Below, one piece after another: positions 62,480 to 64,000 of a DNA stretch of 64,000 nucleotides (positions are counted from its first letter, which is position 1; each line of letters starts with the position of its first letter). The notes beneath the pieces are model-generated. The model searched no databases. It saw nothing but the letters and a program-made list of their open reading frames with translations, and was not told the DNA's origin. Source of the DNA: Phocoena phocoena (taxonomy: Eukaryota; Chordata; Mammalia; Artiodactyla; Phocoenidae); contig NC_089231.1 of assembly GCF_963924675.1 (NCBI RefSeq), positions 72,353,191 to 72,417,190 of the forward strand, given 5' to 3'. The position numbers and the translations under genes are program-made.

Positions 62480-63770
62480 AGAGCAAGAAACTATTTAAGT
62501 ACAGATAGCTCATTGAGCCTAAGGAGACAAAGAACAAATTTGAAATTTATTTTTCTTTTTACTACCTTGCCACAATCCAATCACTTCAGTGAACACACAG
62601 AAAACATACCCCAAATGGCCAACTGGTTTCTCCTAATTCTCAAGAACATACTAAGTGCAGTATTTTTAATTAAAAGTATTAACCAGATGCTCTGAGAGAA
62701 GAGCACGAACAAAAGAATGAAAAGGAAGGAAGTATGCACCTCTAAAACCCAATTTACACCCACCATCAGGCGTGCACTGGGGTAGTTCCAGCACTGACTG
62801 CCTCAACACCACCAGGCTAAGCCTGCTGCATTTGGTCTTGGTAAATCATCCCAAACCAAATGTGCTCCCTGGCCATGTGCCCTGCTGAGAAGGCTGTGCG
62901 CCAGCCATCACTGTTTATTAGGGGGAAAGAACCTGGACAAGAATATTCTGCCCTCAGGGAAATGTTTCAAACACTCGGTTTACATCTGAGCAATTTTTTG
63001 GTAAGAGCTGGACTTGGGTGCCAGAAAGGCAGAGAGGAATTACCCCTGTACTTCACGTTATGTTAACATAGGCAACAAAGGTGTAAATAATAACCAGAAA
63101 AACCCACTGACCTCAGGATCTTTCCAGTTAACTTCAATAAAAATAATCTTTCATTCAGCAAATATCCAGTAGGCACTAGAGACCACTCTGTGAGCAACAG
63201 AATCTCGGTCTGCTTTCCATGTGAATTTCTCTCCCACATTCTGCCTTCTATGGGAAGGCGCCTTTCAGACGGTAGGTTCAAGTTCAAATCCAGTTCCTCG
63301 TAGCAGACAGGAGTGATGAATGTCTGATGCATGAGAGCAGGGACAATGTCTGCCTGTGAGGACTAAGGAAGGTTTCATGGAGAATCCCAAAGGACAAGAG
63401 GGATTCACCAGGTGTAAGGAGAGCCGAGTAGTAAGCACATCATCGCAAGATCTTAAGGCTGGACAGTTCAGGGAGTGGCAATGGAGATGAAAACACAGGA
63501 AGGGGAGCAGTGAGAGATGAGACAGGCTGAAATCAGAGCTGTCCTCATCCACCACCACATTAAGTCTGAACTTTAACCACAGACAATGGGGTGGGAGACC
63601 ACGAGAGGATTTAAACAGGTAATGATATGTTCCCTGATGAACCCTTTTTGATGTAGAACTAACTCAAATCTTTCCCTAATCCTTTCACATTTGGATTTTA
63701 ATTTATATAACCAAACTACCAGTGAGGATGTGATTTAAGGTCTAAATAATTTCTAACTCATTATCAGTTT
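62480..63770. other. Unique sequence
   Basis: No exon, RNA gene or repeat family recognised with confidence. Confidence 0.45.
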
Positions 63771-63774
63771 GGAC

Positions 63775-63840
63775 TCCATTACTTCACCAAAATTAAAAAC
63801 TTTTCTACTTCAAAGGACACCATCAAGAAAGTGAAAGGAG
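63775..63840 (+). mobile_element. Short L1 fragment
   Basis: 'aaaattaaaaacttttctac', 'ttcaaaggacaccatcaaga', 'aagtgaaagga' matches the L1 ORF2 C-terminal coding region. The L1 is interrupted by the SINE at 63841 and presumably continues beyond the window. Confidence 0.75.
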
Positions 63841-64000
63841 GGACTTCCCTGGTGGTGCAGTGGTTAAGTGTGCGCCTGCTAATTCAGGGGACACGAGTTC
63901 GATCCCTGGTCCAGGAAGATCCCACATGCCACGAAGCAACTAAGCCCATGCGCCACAACTACTGAGCCTACGCTCTAGAGCCCTTGAGCCACAACTACTG
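63841..64000 (+). mobile_element. CHR-family SINE, long form, cut by window end
   Basis: Head 'ggacttccctggtggtgcag', 'cgagttcgatccctggtcca', 'cacaactactgagcctacgc'. Only the first 160 bp is in the window. Confidence 0.9.

Overview
This is nuclear DNA from a mammal, most likely a cetacean. The genus-level clue is the repeat content. About 21 tRNA-derived SINEs of the CHR type (cetacean/hippopotamus/ruminant lineage) begin with the same head, a 'cttccctggtgg' block followed by Pol III A- and B-box-like motifs. Seven of them carry a 'gagaggccacaacagtgagag' style tail that I associate with whales and dolphins. The LINE-1 sequences are also of cetartiodactyl type. There are no bacterial, viral or plasmid genes, no CRISPR array and no operon.

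The only host gene I can support is CORO1C (coronin-1C, an actin-binding WD40 protein), on the minus strand. Two coding exons are visible: the start-codon exon at 38528-38727 and the next exon at 16718-16840. Their splice sites are consensus and both junctions are phase 0. Together they give residues 1-106 of a protein that is about 474 residues in human. The rest of the window is intron: intron 3 (1-16717, running off the left edge), intron 2 (16841-38527, about 21.7 kb) and the intron or 5' flank upstream of the start-codon exon (38728-64000). I found no later exon, no 5' non-coding exon and no CpG-island promoter.

Layout. 1-5600: MIRs and SINEs, including a tandem SINE pair sharing one target site. 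5616-11715: a nearly complete but dead L1, interrupted by a SINE (8051-8253) and a second truncated L1 (8721-9532). 11.9-13.7 kb: an old HAL1/L1-like relic. 15.0-15.4 kb: a SINE. 16.7 kb: CORO1C coding exon 2. 17.9-18.9 kb: MIR/L2. 19.2-23.3 kb: an old L1 interrupted by three SINEs. 23.4-29.4 kb: mostly unique sequence with two SINEs. 29.45-30.5 kb: GC-rich unique sequence with a perfect CArG box and AP-1 sites, a candidate intronic enhancer. 30.8-34.8 kb: SINE, L2, MER2-like DNA element, other old repeats and a CA microsatellite. 35.8-36.3 kb: L1 tail and MIR. 38.5 kb: CORO1C start-codon exon. 39.0-41.0 kb: truncated L1. 43.8-46.3 kb: a MIR split by an older L1 that itself carries a SINE. 46.8-48.2 kb: SINE, then a minus-strand L1 split by a hAT-like element. 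53.2-55.7 kb: a near full-length Tigger1-like DNA transposon carrying a SINE. 55.7-64.0 kb: mostly unique intron with scattered SINE, MIR and L2 copies.

I found no convincing undescribed biological system. The most useful observations are the CORO1C exon structure, the candidate SRF/AP-1 element in intron 2, an inverted pair of SINEs that could fold into double-stranded RNA in the CORO1C pre-mRNA, and insertion histories that can be ordered from target-site duplications. Repeat family names come from recognition by eye, not from a database search.
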